Assembly: GCA_902702965.1 (NCBI GenBank)
Contig: CACRXP010000114.1
Location: 540,798 to 604,797 of the forward strand
DNA from: Spirometra erinaceieuropaei
Lineage: Eukaryota > Platyhelminthes > Cestoda > Diphyllobothriidea > Diphyllobothriidae
Direction of reading: 5' to 3'
Length of the DNA stretch: 64,000 nucleotides
Part shown: one piece after another, positions 44,196 to 55,435 of the stretch
How the letters are laid out: each line of letters opens with the position of its first letter
How positions within the stretch are numbered: position 1 is the first letter of the stretch
The notes under the pieces: generated by a model
Seen by the model: the letters and a program-made list of their open reading frames with translations, nothing else
Database searches by the model: none
Told to the model about the DNA's origin: nothing
Position numbers and translations under genes: made by a program

Positions 44196-47100
44196 CTAGG
44201 ACAGAAGGCGGAGGGATTCACAAGTACAATACAGAAGAAATATACGGAAACAATATTGCTACGGAGTTGGAATTTTCAGGTAGACTGTCAGTGGTAAAGC
44301 TTGGATTCGGATACATTAGTAGACTCAAGAGTAATTCGCTTTTTGCATGTTTCCTCAGAAGAGCTGATTTCGATTCGGTTCAGATGGCTGCCCAAGCAGC
44401 GATCACCTGAAAAACTTCGGTAAGTGAGTCACTTACCTGTGTTAAAAATGTTAAAAAAGCAGATAAATTGATTTCTTAAAATTCAACGCCGCCTTGGGGG
44501 GAGATGTGATGTCTTATCAGACTTTTGGTTTCATTTGAAGAGTGGCCTTCACGGGGTCACAACTGGTCTCACGCTATGCAGTATTCGCAATACATGTGCG
44601 TATATATACGTAGAAAAAATGGGCGATGAGAGGCTAAGCATTGCATTTCTCCAGTTTGTCGAAAGCTCATTCTAGCCAGTGGTTGAGACTAAATGGGAAG
44701 ACGATCAAGCCTCCGACGGGAGTAACTCTCACCTGCGCGGGATTGATCAAGGCGACTAAGGAGCTTTTAAATCAAAAACTACGGCGACATTACACAAAAA
44801 CAGAGAACCACATCTCGTACATTTATTACTTTGAAAATATTCTTGAGCACTTGCCTTCATTTAAAGGTATAACCACTAAGTGAACATGCAAAAGTGACAT
44901 TCTACAAACCGTTAATATTTGTAAGCATTATGTTAGTTTTCGCACTTCTTCGTTCAAATTATATGCCAAATATGCGAGATTGACTAAGACCACGGCTAAC
45001 GGATTTCTTATTGAACCAAACCTTTCGTTCCAGTGAAGTGTGCCGAGCTTAACAAAACTGCTTATCAGACAGTCACTCATCCACACGTGTTACTAAGCCA
45101 ACTGTTCTCACAGTCCGAAAAATAGATGTAGATGCCTTAACTGGCTAAATCGACGCATATTGACTGTAAATTATCGATCGGAAGTAGGGAAAGATGGCAT
45201 GAACGGGAGTTTTTTGGTTGCCATGAGTATTTTGAATCAGAGCTTAAAGCGAAAGCATCAACTTCGGTTGTAGGCATGCGCTAAGCTCAGAGATTTTCTG
45301 GAACCGCATAAGGCCGAACGCCTGCATCTTGGTATTCACTCAGTGACTATTTAATTTTCAAAACGCATAAGACTGTATGAGGCGCAAAAGTAAACAAGCA
45401 ATAAAGACACAGAAAATGCCGAACCTGCGTGTATCCCAGAGGGGTGTTTATCCAGTCGAAAATCAACAGTTTTTCTAGCCCCTTTCGAAATTTCTGCAGC
45501 TCGTTAGTAATCGTTTCTACGACCTGATCTCCCTTGATGCTGCCCTCATCATGCATTTGAGTGAGCAGATCTGATGCCCAGAATAGAGGCAAAGCATAGA
45601 AGGCCGGCTTATTGCATGGTGCACTCTCACGCAGCACCTTCAACTCTTCTTGTGTGACTAATGCTGGGAGAGAACCGTGTTAAGGTAGAAGACTGGATAA
45701 CCTACTTGAAGCGACAAGCTGTTGTTCGGTGGGAAACCGGCGTCGCACCCTGGAGGATATGCCGCGCGTGGCAAGGCAGAAGGAGAGATTAATGTAACGT
45801 ACAAACGTCTTAAGTTGGTGCCGTATCCTCTTGGAGTTTCCGTGGGTGTGAGCTGCCATGAGCATAACTAATTCGTCGGGCCAAGGAATAGTGATGAACT
45901 GCTCCCACCAACGCGCAACAATCAGATCCACAAAGAAACCCATGACAAATCCGAGGGGAATCTGCTCGCCCATTGTATGGCAGAGCAGACAGAATCCTTC
46001 AAATGCACTGAAACGGTCAAAAGGAATGAGTTTAATTGGTCTAGACGTCCTCAAAACTCAAATATTACAAAAACAAAAGCACACTGACAGGGTAGGTGAG
46101 GCTGATAGATAAAAAGCTGCGTTTGGTTGGCGTTTTGGGAATTTTGAACAATTTGTGGAATCTTATGGCAAAAAACAAGTTTGGTATCTACAAAAGTATG
46201 GAAAGAGCAAAAAAGCCCTTATTTAATGCAATCAACGGCAAACATATTTGTGAGTTGCAAGGTTCTGCAGGCATCTCGACATAATTAAATTGCAAAGCAC
46301 CAAAGGTTTTGGAGTCATGCTAATGATTCATTTGTTAAAAAATCTCAGACGACAGGAGCAATAGAATTGGACGCATTTGACGCATTCTAACATGATATGG
46401 TTCTGTTTAGTTCAATAACAAATGTTCTGTACTGTAGTCAAGAGGATACAAGTCAGCCTTAAAGGCTGAAGATCCACATTTTTGCATCTTTCGTCACTCT
46501 AAATTATGCGAATCGCCCCGTCTTCAAATTAGTGTACAACTTCAATTTTGAATACTGTTTCGGAAATAATATATTTGGTCGAGTCCAATGTGCTTTTGCA
46601 AGGCATAAACGGCGGAGAAGGTGCATAAGAAACAAAAACATTTTACAATTTGATGAGCGGACCAAATCAACAATTGGTCTTACTGAAAGGGTTGAAGAAA
46701 GTCATAATTTTCCTTTCGCGATTTCATTTGTGAATATGTAAAAACCTGGCTGTTTTCCTCGTTCTCTAGTATTTATTTTTTCAAGCAGTTTCTGCTGTCG
46801 CTGCTATATTCAAATGTTACCTTGAGGATATCTACATCTCCAACAAGAGATCTCCGCAGACAGTATCGGAATATTACGCTATTTCATTGTCGCATTCGAA
46901 AAAAAGAGCAAACTTGCTCTATCTCGATTACGTTTCAAGGCAAAAATCTATTGATACTCTGAATGGACGATTTAAAAAGCCTCTTTATATAGATAGATGC
47001 ACTGTAAATTTTATCTACATTAGTGAGAGTTAGAGGGATCTCCGATGTCGCTTAGGTAGATTTTATCACGCTATTTAGCAAATGCAAGACTATAATGACT

Positions 47101-48308
47101 CCGATAATGATTTTGTCAATGGCACAGATTGACGTCAAGGCATTACAAAGGAGCCAAAATAACAAGGAAAACAAGTTGAAGTAGGCGAAAACAGTCGATT
47201 TAGCTGGTCACAAGTGACTCAAATTTTCATGATCGCCTCCGCTCAATGGACTTGCTGGTAATGGACCGGCAGTCTACATCAGTTGTGTCCATGGTAAGAT
47301 TGCCGTAAAATCTGGTAAGATGACCAATTTATATTAAAGGAAACTTTATTATAGCCAGTTAACTGCCTACGGACCCTGACTATCGAAGCGGATTTGCAAA
47401 ACCTACAGATTTTCTAGGACACATCTCCAGAGGCCATTTTTAGTCAGCCTGGGAGACCAAACTATGGATGATTTCGTCAAGAGGGTGCTTTGCGCCTTTT
47501 TTAGATGAAACGCCTGTAAACCTTGACTGCGAAGGGAGAAATACCAAAAAAGGGTCTGTCTGGCTCAACAGGTGTAGGACTATATCAACGGCGGTCATGG
47601 TATTGCAAAAAAAAGAAGTACGCCACTTGGGAAAAAGCGGTCGCGCTGACTTCGGTGATCTCCAGGGCCATCTTACTTAGGATTTTAAAAATTTTAATAC
47701 ACTTAGAAAGCGTCTGCATTCACTTGAGATCATCACCGGATAACAAGACGCCGAAGGCTTATTAGGCATAGAGATATATCATGCTTTCTCAAATAAACAG
47801 TCGTTAGTAAAGTTTCAAAATAACTACTACTCAGATCGATTTTTGGGGATGCAAGTAAAAGATATGTGCTTTGCGGATGGGGAGACGCAGTTCGTAGGTG
47901 AGAAATAATAAAGTCTGCTTAAATACCACCAGAACTCGCGCTATCTCGAAATACAGATAGTTAACGAAACTTTTCACTGTCGTATCGATAACTATCGGGT
48001 TGGTAAAATCCGTGCCCAGACGCCATACTTATTTTGGAATATCGACAGCAAGTCATTGTCACCTTGAAGTATATTTTTTACTAGTAGAACCGTAATGCTG
48101 CCAATCATCCAAATAGACTAGTCGACTAATCATTAAAAGACAAATATTGTAAGCAGTTTAATCGTCTTGAGAAACTGTTAATTTGTGGGTCACTTACCGT
48201 TTCATATCATCAGGCATTATAAAACGGTATGCTATTGAAATGAGGGAATATATTCCAATGAAAATAACAAATTCACACCAAATATAGTAGTACACACTTC
48301 CCTTCCAT
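44043..48308 (-). CDS. Bestrophin-family anion channel, partial gene, four exons found
   Basis: Four minus-strand exons join in phase: 48308-48198, 46007-45706, 45663-45425 and 44195-44043. Together they give about 268 residues of the bestrophin transmembrane core. Bestrophins are pentameric, usually Ca2+-activated, Cl-/HCO3- channels of the plasma or basolateral membrane. Signature stretches are RWKGSVYYYIW, LGFVMGFFVDLIVARWWEQF, WPDELVML, FVRYINLSFCLATR, VRRRFPT, FDWINTPLGYTQ and NHSIDMFVPVFGML..YMGWLK. All introns are GT-AG, of 2190, 42 and 1229 nt. The first coding exon (family start MTV.Y) and the exon with the NPFGEDDDDFE Ca2+ clasp were not found, so both ends are open. The exact paralogue cannot be named. 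Confidence 0.9.
45425..45663 (-). CDS. Bestrophin exon c (after the 42-nt intron)
   Basis: Acceptor CTCTCCCAG, donor CAG|GTTCGG. It encodes LVTQEELKVLRESAPCNKPA, LPLFWASDLL and ITNELQKFRKGLEKLLIFDW and ends NTPLGYTQ, equivalent to the family's YDWISIPLVYTQ. The intron before it is only 42 nt (45664-45705). Confidence 0.88.
45706..46007 (-). CDS. Bestrophin exon b (RWWEQ, VRRRFPT)
   Basis: Acceptor CCGTTTCAG, donor TCAA|GTAGGT. It encodes 100 full codons, from AFEGFCLLC through GFVMGFFVDLIVARWWEQ and HGNSKRIRHQLKTFVRY to RRRFPTEQQLVAS. The RWW, WPD and RFP blocks are the strongest family evidence. Confidence 0.9.
48198..48308 (-). CDS. Bestrophin exon a (RWKGS segment, first helix)
   Basis: Begins after acceptor TTACCTAG and ends at ACG|GTAAGT. 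It encodes WKGSVYYYIWCEFVIFIGIY and SLISIAYRF..DDMK, the conserved RWKGS/YK.. region and TM1. It ends with two bases of an Arg codon, completed by the T that opens the next exon. Confidence 0.85.
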
Positions 48309-50084
48309 CTAGGTAAGGGATAAGAATCATAAGACAAGGAAACCTGAAGAGCAATTTCATAAAAGCTAGCGGCGAATTTGTTGCTATTTTTGACGAGTAC
48401 AGAATTGTCATTCTCGGGAGTTTTTGAAAACACGCAACAGTAATGCAAAGGTCATAATGAGCTTTCAGTAAACTAAAACAAGCCCCCAGGTCACCGAATT
48501 TTCAGGTTTGAAAATTTCCTATAGTCTTAAAATTCATTTAAACTATAGATTTAGGATAAGGACTGCTAGATATTATAATCTGATCGACGCGATCTCGTAG
48601 GGACAGAAACCAAAAATCTGGAATCCTAGATTTTATTAAGACTTGAATGGAGTTTTCAGAACTGTACCATATAAGGGGAATATGCTTACGTAACCTTTTT
48701 TAACGCGTATTTGGAAGTCCGCATAGGGCTTAATACCTTTTCAGGGGTTCTTACACCTACTTACGTGCTGGCAGAATCCTCTCAATATATTCTCCAACTG
48801 ATTCGTTCAACTTGAAAGGCGCTATGATATAGTTACAGGGTCTTATAGCGCTAGATGGAATACGGTTAAACAATCAAAATGACTAAGACCTCGAGCTGTG
48901 CCGCAAAATCGTGTAGTCGATCAAATTGGTTGTTGGTGGGTCAGCAAATCAAGCACCTGCAACAGACATCGACACTGCGCACCAGATTATACCTAAATCT
49001 ATTGGAGTATACGAGTATTCGTTATCAATATAATATTCTTTCAAGGAAGTTTGCTTTCATGTTGAGGTCAAGAGAGTGCTAAAACCCCACATTTGCGACT
49101 CAGATATCAAGAGGCAGTAATCTAAGTCGAGTTAAATCAGTCCTAATGATGAGATATGGTGTTAGACCTCCGGGTTATTGTCGATCGAAAGTTTTCACTA
49201 ATTTAAGGAAAGAATATTCACAATAATGCCAGGATAGAGTTCTTTTTGAACTGCCAACTGTATATTTGCGCTTGGAAAATATAGTACATAAGGTAGGGAA
49301 GATTTCGGCGTCCGCCGGATATTTGCTTTGCGCTTATAATGCTTATGGTAATACTACAAACAGATTCAGTATGAAATGATTTTAAATAAAAAAAGGCGGA
49401 CACAGGGCGGACAATGGCAAAACTGTGGAACAGAAGGCGCGAGGTTAGGGGGGAAACCAAGGAACCTGCGCTTTCAAGTTAATATTTATTGTGAAATCTG
49501 CTTCGCAAGGGGATATACGGGACACAGGATATGTTCAATTTGATGGTAGAGCGTAATTGAAAAACCTGAGAAATTAGCGAGTTAGGAGTTTCAAAACAAC
49601 TATGCACACGGAAGATGGGTTACATCAGACATAGGGAAAGACCGACGGTGAGGGTAGAACTGCGACATACTCTGTTCTAAGGAGACCGACAGCGTTTAAA
49701 AGGGGTATAATATGTCTAAGATATTCTATTGTAATTGTCCGAACAGAATCCTGATGAGGGTGGACGGTGTGGGATACCGAGGTGGAAAAGAACTTGTTCT
49801 TCAGGAAGGCGGGTCTACTATGCAAAGATGGGGATTGGAGGAGGGGCATTTTGCTCCTGGGTGCCCATGATATCTTGACGATGAAAGCAAGATTTAAAAT
49901 GAGGGACCGTGACGGGCGAACTTAACATGAAGTCAAGGATCTTCGTAATAATAGTAATAATTTTTATTCAAGATCGGTGGGGGTTGTTTATAGCAAGTAA
50001 GAATGACTTTTACATGAATTTTAGAAGTTGAGAACATGCGCAAAGAATCTATAAAATACTTAATTCATAGACAAATGGGTCTTT
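48309..50084. other. No recognised feature; probable upstream part of the bestrophin gene
   Basis: No bestrophin first exon could be identified here, although an upstream intron must start at 48309. I see no transposon. Confidence 0.4.
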
Positions 50085-52020
50085 CCTGTGGTCAGAACCT
50101 GTCACAATGAAGGCCGGGCCTCCTTAACGAAACAGTCATTGAAGGTTATCTCCGCAAATGTGCAAAGCCTCTTCAACAAACTAGACGAGCTAAGAGACTT
50201 AGTTGGTAAAATTAAGCCAGACATAATGACATTCACACAAACGTGGCTAACAGAAGATATCGCAGATTCAGAAATATAACTCAGGAGATATCAGCAGTTC
50301 AGGAGAGACAGACTAAGCCGAGGAGGAGGAGGAGTCATAATTTATGTCACTTGCAAGCTGAGCGCTATGGCTGATGTACATAGATCGGCATGGGATGTGG
50401 AACTGCTAAGCATTACCATATCTGCTAAGAGTGTCCGATCACTGACGCTTTCGGTGATGTACCGTTCACCTAACCATGCTTCTGACCAAGATCTCATGCT
50501 CATATCCGAACTGTACAAAGCTAGCGAGAAGAAAAATGTCGTTATCGTTGGGGATTTTAACGCTCCTGGCATTGATTAGATAACGTGGACTGCCCAAGGG
50601 CCGCAAGACAGCTTTAATCACAAACTACTACAATGGGCAACAGACAGACTTCAGTCCCTCTTCACCCGCGAACCTAGTTCTGTATTTGCCTATCCATCCG
50701 TTCGCCAACCAACCTCTCCTCCCAGTACCCTTCCACCTTCTACACTCTCCCTACCCTCCATAACCGAGGAACCATTCTTTTCATCGACCATAGTTATGGC
50801 CGAGCTACTCCGGCTGAAATCTGTCAAATCGCCTGGTCCAGAAAGAATTCCCGCACTAACACTTCGTGAACTTGCTAATGAACTGCATAAGCCATTATCC
50901 GCAATATTTCAAAAGTCATTTGAAGACGGCGAATTCCCGGAGGAATGATAGTGCGAATCATTACTTCGATCCATAAAGGAGGCTCACGACTTAACTGCGG
51001 AAATTATCGTCCCGTCAGTCTTACTTGCATTGCGTGTAAAATAGTGGAACGCATTATCAAAAGACACTTACTGAAAAACCTGAAACAGAACAAAATATTG
51101 TGTGGTGCCCAACACGGCTTTCGCCCAGGGCGCTCCTGCTTAACGAGTGTTATTTGCTCGCACGAGAAATGGACACGAGATACCGATAAGGGGTTTTCAG
51201 TGGATGGCATATATTTGACTTCAAGAAGGCCTTTGACAGTGTCCCACACAGGCTTCTTTTACAGAATATCTGAGATGTGGGAAAGCAAGGAAGAATGTTT
51301 AAATGGATCACGAGTTTTCATTCCTTCAGAATACAAAGCATCGTCATTGGTAACTCTACTTTGGAATGGGCAAAGGTGAAAAGTGGTGTCCCACGGCGTT
51401 CTATCTTAGGCCCAGTACTCTTCCAGATTTATGTCAACGACTGCATTAGCGAAGTGAATGGCGAGGCCCTCATGTTCGCGGATGACATAAAAATATGGAG
51501 TAAAGCCAAGTGCGATGATGACGCAAAGGAGTTGCAGTTGAACATCGACAAACTGTGTGTTTGATCGAACAGATGGCTTTTAAAGTTTAGCGTGTCCGAA
51601 TGCGTAGTCTTGCACCTGAACACCGGCCGCAATGCCTCTCCCAAACACCAGTACCATATTGACGGGACGAGGTTAGAAGCTGTGGAAAGATACAGAGATC
51701 TGGGTATATGGACGACCACAAATCTATCGCCATCAATACACTGTAGAAAGATGGTGCAGAAGGCAAATAGTACTCTACACTGGATCAGACGTGCATTTAA
51801 AATATTCCCTTCCGAACTCTTCGAAAGACTCTTTGGTGTCTTCGTAAGACCTCATCTGGAGTATGGAATGCCAGCAGCTTCACCATGAAGGAGGAAGAGT
51901 ACCGACTTACTCGAACAGGTGCAACGCAGAGTGACAAACATGGTCGACGGTCTAAAGCATTTGTCTTACCAGGAGAGGCTGAATTTGCATATGTGCTGCT
52001 TGGCCTCTCCCACGTCAACC
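50085..52020 (+). pseudogene. CR1/Jockey-like LINE, endonuclease plus reverse transcriptase, broken
   Basis: APE-type endonuclease: VISANVQSLFNKLDELRDLV, PDIMTFTQTWL (the catalytic Glu of ETW is Gln), GGGGVIIYV, SVMYRSPNH and VIVGDFNAPGID. The frame has stops at about 50277 and 50577. It then passes within 70 bases to the pre-RT linker, so a segment of the usual endonuclease end and linker is missing. RT: SPGPERIPA, IHKGGSRLNCGNYRPVSLTC, GFRPGRSC, DFKKAFDSVPHRLLL (motif A) and ALMFADDIKIWSK (motif C, intact). The C-terminal part includes YRDLGIWTT, RPHLEYGMPA and QRRVTNMV. At least three frameshifts. A relic of a non-LTR element. Confidence 0.85.
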
Positions 52021-52498
52021 GGTGGACTGATCGGTCGTTGCTGAACAGGTGAGGAGCATTCAGCTTCGGGGGCGCATCAGTGAGACAGTGTTCGGCTTTG
52101 ATCACATGACCACTGGCCCCCAACTGTGCTCTTTTCCGTAAGCGTTGACTCTCGGTCCTGCATGCTCGCTTGCGTTACTGGTCCTGTCCGGACTGTCCTG
52201 AGCCTTGTACGCAGCGCCTGGTAAGTGGGATTTAGATATATAGGTCGGTTGAGTGTACAAGTCGAGAACTTAATTTCGAGCACCAGTCTGGCCATCTTCT
52301 AATTGGCTCGACCAATTACCCTCGCTTTCTCAAAGGCAAGAGTCAACGCTCACGGAAAAGAGCAGAGTTGGGGACCAGAGGTCATGTGACCAAAGCCGAA
52401 CACTGTCTCACCGATGCACACCCGAAGCTGAGTACTGCTTACCTGAGCAGCAACAACCGAGCTGTCCGACGGATGATGTGGAAGAGGCCAACCGGCAC
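52000..52498. repeat. Inverted repeat at the LINE 3' end
   Basis: Arms at about 52000-52152 and 52338-52498 are reverse complements at most positions (for example TGAGACAGTGTTCGGCTTTG with CAAAGCCGAACACTGTCTCA). The loop is about 185 bases. The left arm overlaps the last recognisable LINE codons. Confidence 0.85.
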
Positions 52499-52687
52499 GT
52501 TGATTTGACTACAACTAGGCCGACCCCAAAGGGAACAAAGGTCACGCAAGCCTGTCAGCGGTCAGCCCGGGGAGGTCTAGGCTAGTCAGCAGCAAGCAGG
52601 TCAAAGTTCGTGCGTCGAACACGGCTATAATACGAGTCAAGCGACAAGACTGAAAAACTGAAGACCGGCAGGTGCAACAAGTACGCT

Positions 52688-52725
52688 ACTCTGATGATGG
52701 AACGGAGGGAATTTCCGAAACATCA
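52688..52725 (+). ncRNA. Possible hammerhead-like motif
   Basis: CTGATGA, T, GGAA..TTCC, GAAACATCAG. The layout matches the PLE tails but the cleavage triplet region reads ACATC instead of ACGTC and stem II is shorter. It may be a decayed PLE tail rather than part of the LINE. Confidence 0.4.
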
Positions 52726-52759
52726 GTTCGAAAACAGTGTTGTCCATGAATTCGCCCTT

Positions 52760-54195
52760 TCTTCCTCTTCGTCTTCATCGGGAGATGATGAACGCGATAC
52801 AATGTCTGGACCTCGAATCTTTGCGCATACGTACATATATACAGTTATGGAATAAGTAGTATGATACTAAGAATGATGAGCGAGCACTGAAAAAACTCCT
52901 AACAGATAAACAAAATGAGTAAGACTGGAGTAACACTATAGGAGAAAAAACTCTCGCTCCTGAATGTATAAAATCAGGCGGGACCGGCCTGTATATGCAG
53001 TATATAACGGATTTCATGTAGGGGTAAGCAGGCGGGTCAGCCAGGACTGGCCGGCATGTGGTATTGAGTAAAAGGATCTAAACGGGTATCATCAAGGCAG
53101 AATTCATATTCTGGACGAGGCCATTCATGTCAAAGTGGCGAAGAGAAAACCAGTCTCGAGGCGATAGGAACCCAGATGCGATCGGTTACAGTCAGCTTCG
53201 AGTACAGCCGAGTAGAGGACAGGGGAGATGCGACCGGTCTACTAATGTATGGCGAATACAGAAGGCTCCGCCAAGAGCGTCGATAGAGCGCATCCATTGA
53301 GGGCACAATGCATGAAGTGCGCCTCTTTCACTGTAGTGCGGATGGGTGAGTGATCTGAACTAGCCCATTTCCACACTCGGACGCCAATCCCTCAGATCAT
53401 ATAACTCCCGGAGGCTCGCACTGAGCTGTGTGGCTCATGATACGATTCCGGAAAGAGCTAATGAAAAATAACCTCCCCCCCGTCAGTCACACTTGGTCAG
53501 TAGAGGCTATGCTGTATTTTGACACCTTAAATTCATCAAGAAATGATATGGTCAACGACAGAACAGACGTGAACGCCTGTTACTATCGATCAATAACACG
53601 TTAGATGTTTTTCCTTAAGGAGGTTCTGTTGCGGAGGCTAAAGCCCTAGCGAGATCCTAGTCATTAGTTACGACCTCCAGTAAAAAAAGGTGTTGGGGGC
53701 GAGTTGAGAGGATACTGCATTCTATACAGAAAGACTAAAGAACCGGTTGGAATAAGTTGGCAGCTGGACAGTGGGATAAACGTCACAGCGTTATAAGCAA
53801 GAGCACGCCTGGATTGGCTTTTAAGATGAATGGCGGGTTTGGACAGCCGTGATTGGCCGAGGACCAGATTGCCGCTGTGGACAGGTTCAGGGACTCGCGA
53901 GAGATGCGACGTTACAACAGACGCCCAGAGTGCGGACACTTCAGTGCTGTGGTCTGAGAAGGCATTCCGACTCGAGCGTAGGGCCAAAACCGCAACTTGC
54001 TGTATGTTTGCTCGCTGTACCGCATACACCACGTCACTTTGTTTCAAAGCGGCTTTGCTTTAGAAATTTGTTGGGACACGCGCATAGGGAAGCCCCGGTA
54101 ATACAGATGGCGGTGCGCTACATTCTGCGAAGATGAAATATTATCGGTGTCTAACTTTGACTTTAACTAAAACCTTGACCCAGACCCTACGCTTC
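52760..54195. other. No recognised feature
   Basis: No family was recognised. A short run at about 54150-54190 (CTTTAACTAAAACC..) is weakly telomere-like. Confidence 0.4.
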
Positions 54196-54545
54196 CTAAG
54201 AATTAGAGCACCCTCTCCTCCTCTCCCTTTTGGATCAGGTGTCCGGAGTTAAGAAGACCGGAGGCGGGAGGGGAGGCGCTTTTGGATGGCGTGGTTGAGC
54301 CTGCACCTAGGCGATCTACCCCACACCTCCTGGTCCACACGGCAAATGACATGATTTTAACCAACAACAACAATGGAAGGCGGCAGGGATCCCAAAGTGC
54401 GCGGCGTCTGTCGGCCATCGGGTCTGCAACCGCACCCCGAAGTGTTGGCATTTGTTATGGTGCGCAATCCAATAACGTCTGCCAGAATCCGACATGGCCC
54501 CACGTGTTGGTCCAGCGCATCTACCACGTGGCCCGCTTTGGGGAC
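54196..54545 (+). repeat. GC-rich repeat (R3), isolated copy
   Basis: Shared blocks with 62220-62465: CCTAGGCG.TCTACCCCACACC, GTGTTGGTCCAGCGCATCTACC, GAAGTGTTGGCATTTGTTATGG-like. Three frames are open across it but none is conserved between copies. An (AC)n run follows at 54547-54563. I recognised nothing from there to 55097. Confidence 0.75.
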
Positions 54546-55097
54546 ATACTACACACACACACACATCCTCAATAAAAAAACAGATATTCACTCATCCATG
54601 AGTAAGTCATCTCTACCCTTCTTCCAACTGTCTGTCCTGTCACGCTTTAGCCAAACTCGCCTGATAATGGCACCTTTTATGGCACATGTAGTTTGTTGAC
54701 CCGAGGTGTTTCAGGACACGACATATCCGCTGCACATAGCGATACTGCCAGTTGCACTTCTGCTCGTGATAATCCCTTAATCTGTATTGGTGGTCGCTAT
54801 GTCATGGACTAGGACTCTGGAATTAACAACCTGCCACCTGCACAAGACGATGACATCTAGTTTGTCGAGATGCAAAAGGGACAACAATCCGAAGGTTCCC
54901 AAGTGAAAAGTCAAAGAAAACAGGACTGGCGAGAAAAACTTTATTGAGACGAGAGAGCCTGCACGCAGCCCAGCTGGTAGTTGCTGCGACAAACCTTGAG
55001 GTTTTTTGACTGCGACGAGAAACTCCCACATGACCCGGGCTTTGTCAGTCTGCAGCCAATAGGCTAAGAGCGCGTCGTTGATTGGTCTCAGGCTGTG

Positions 55098-55435
55098 ATA
55101 GGAAGGCGATCACCGATCGCACGACAGAACTCACTCGTCCGTTGTGCCTTGGGACTCACTCTCGAGCCCTGCCGGTAGTTACTCAGCGGAGCATGATAAG
55201 GGCAGAATAAAATTACTGACAAAGGCAAGGGAGAAAGGGATGACCGTTTCTGGCTTATTAGCCGTCTTAAGCCAGCCATTAAGCCGCGAGCTCGTTGTCC
55301 TGTTGGTTGCGATCGGGAATTTACAATCGTAAAAGGCACAGTCACTGATCGCGCTACAGAACCCACTCGTCCCGTTGCGCCTTGAGACTCAATTTCGAAC
55401 CCCACACAACGACCCCAGGTGATCCACACTTCGGG
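55098..55435. repeat. SINE family 1 pieces in mixed orientation
   Basis: CACCGATCGCACGACAGAACTCAC and GCCTTGGGACTCACTCTCGAGCC are SINE tail. GGCTTATTAGCCGTCTTAAGCCAG is inverted body. A second tail begins near 55340. Several old insertions are nested. Confidence 0.65.
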
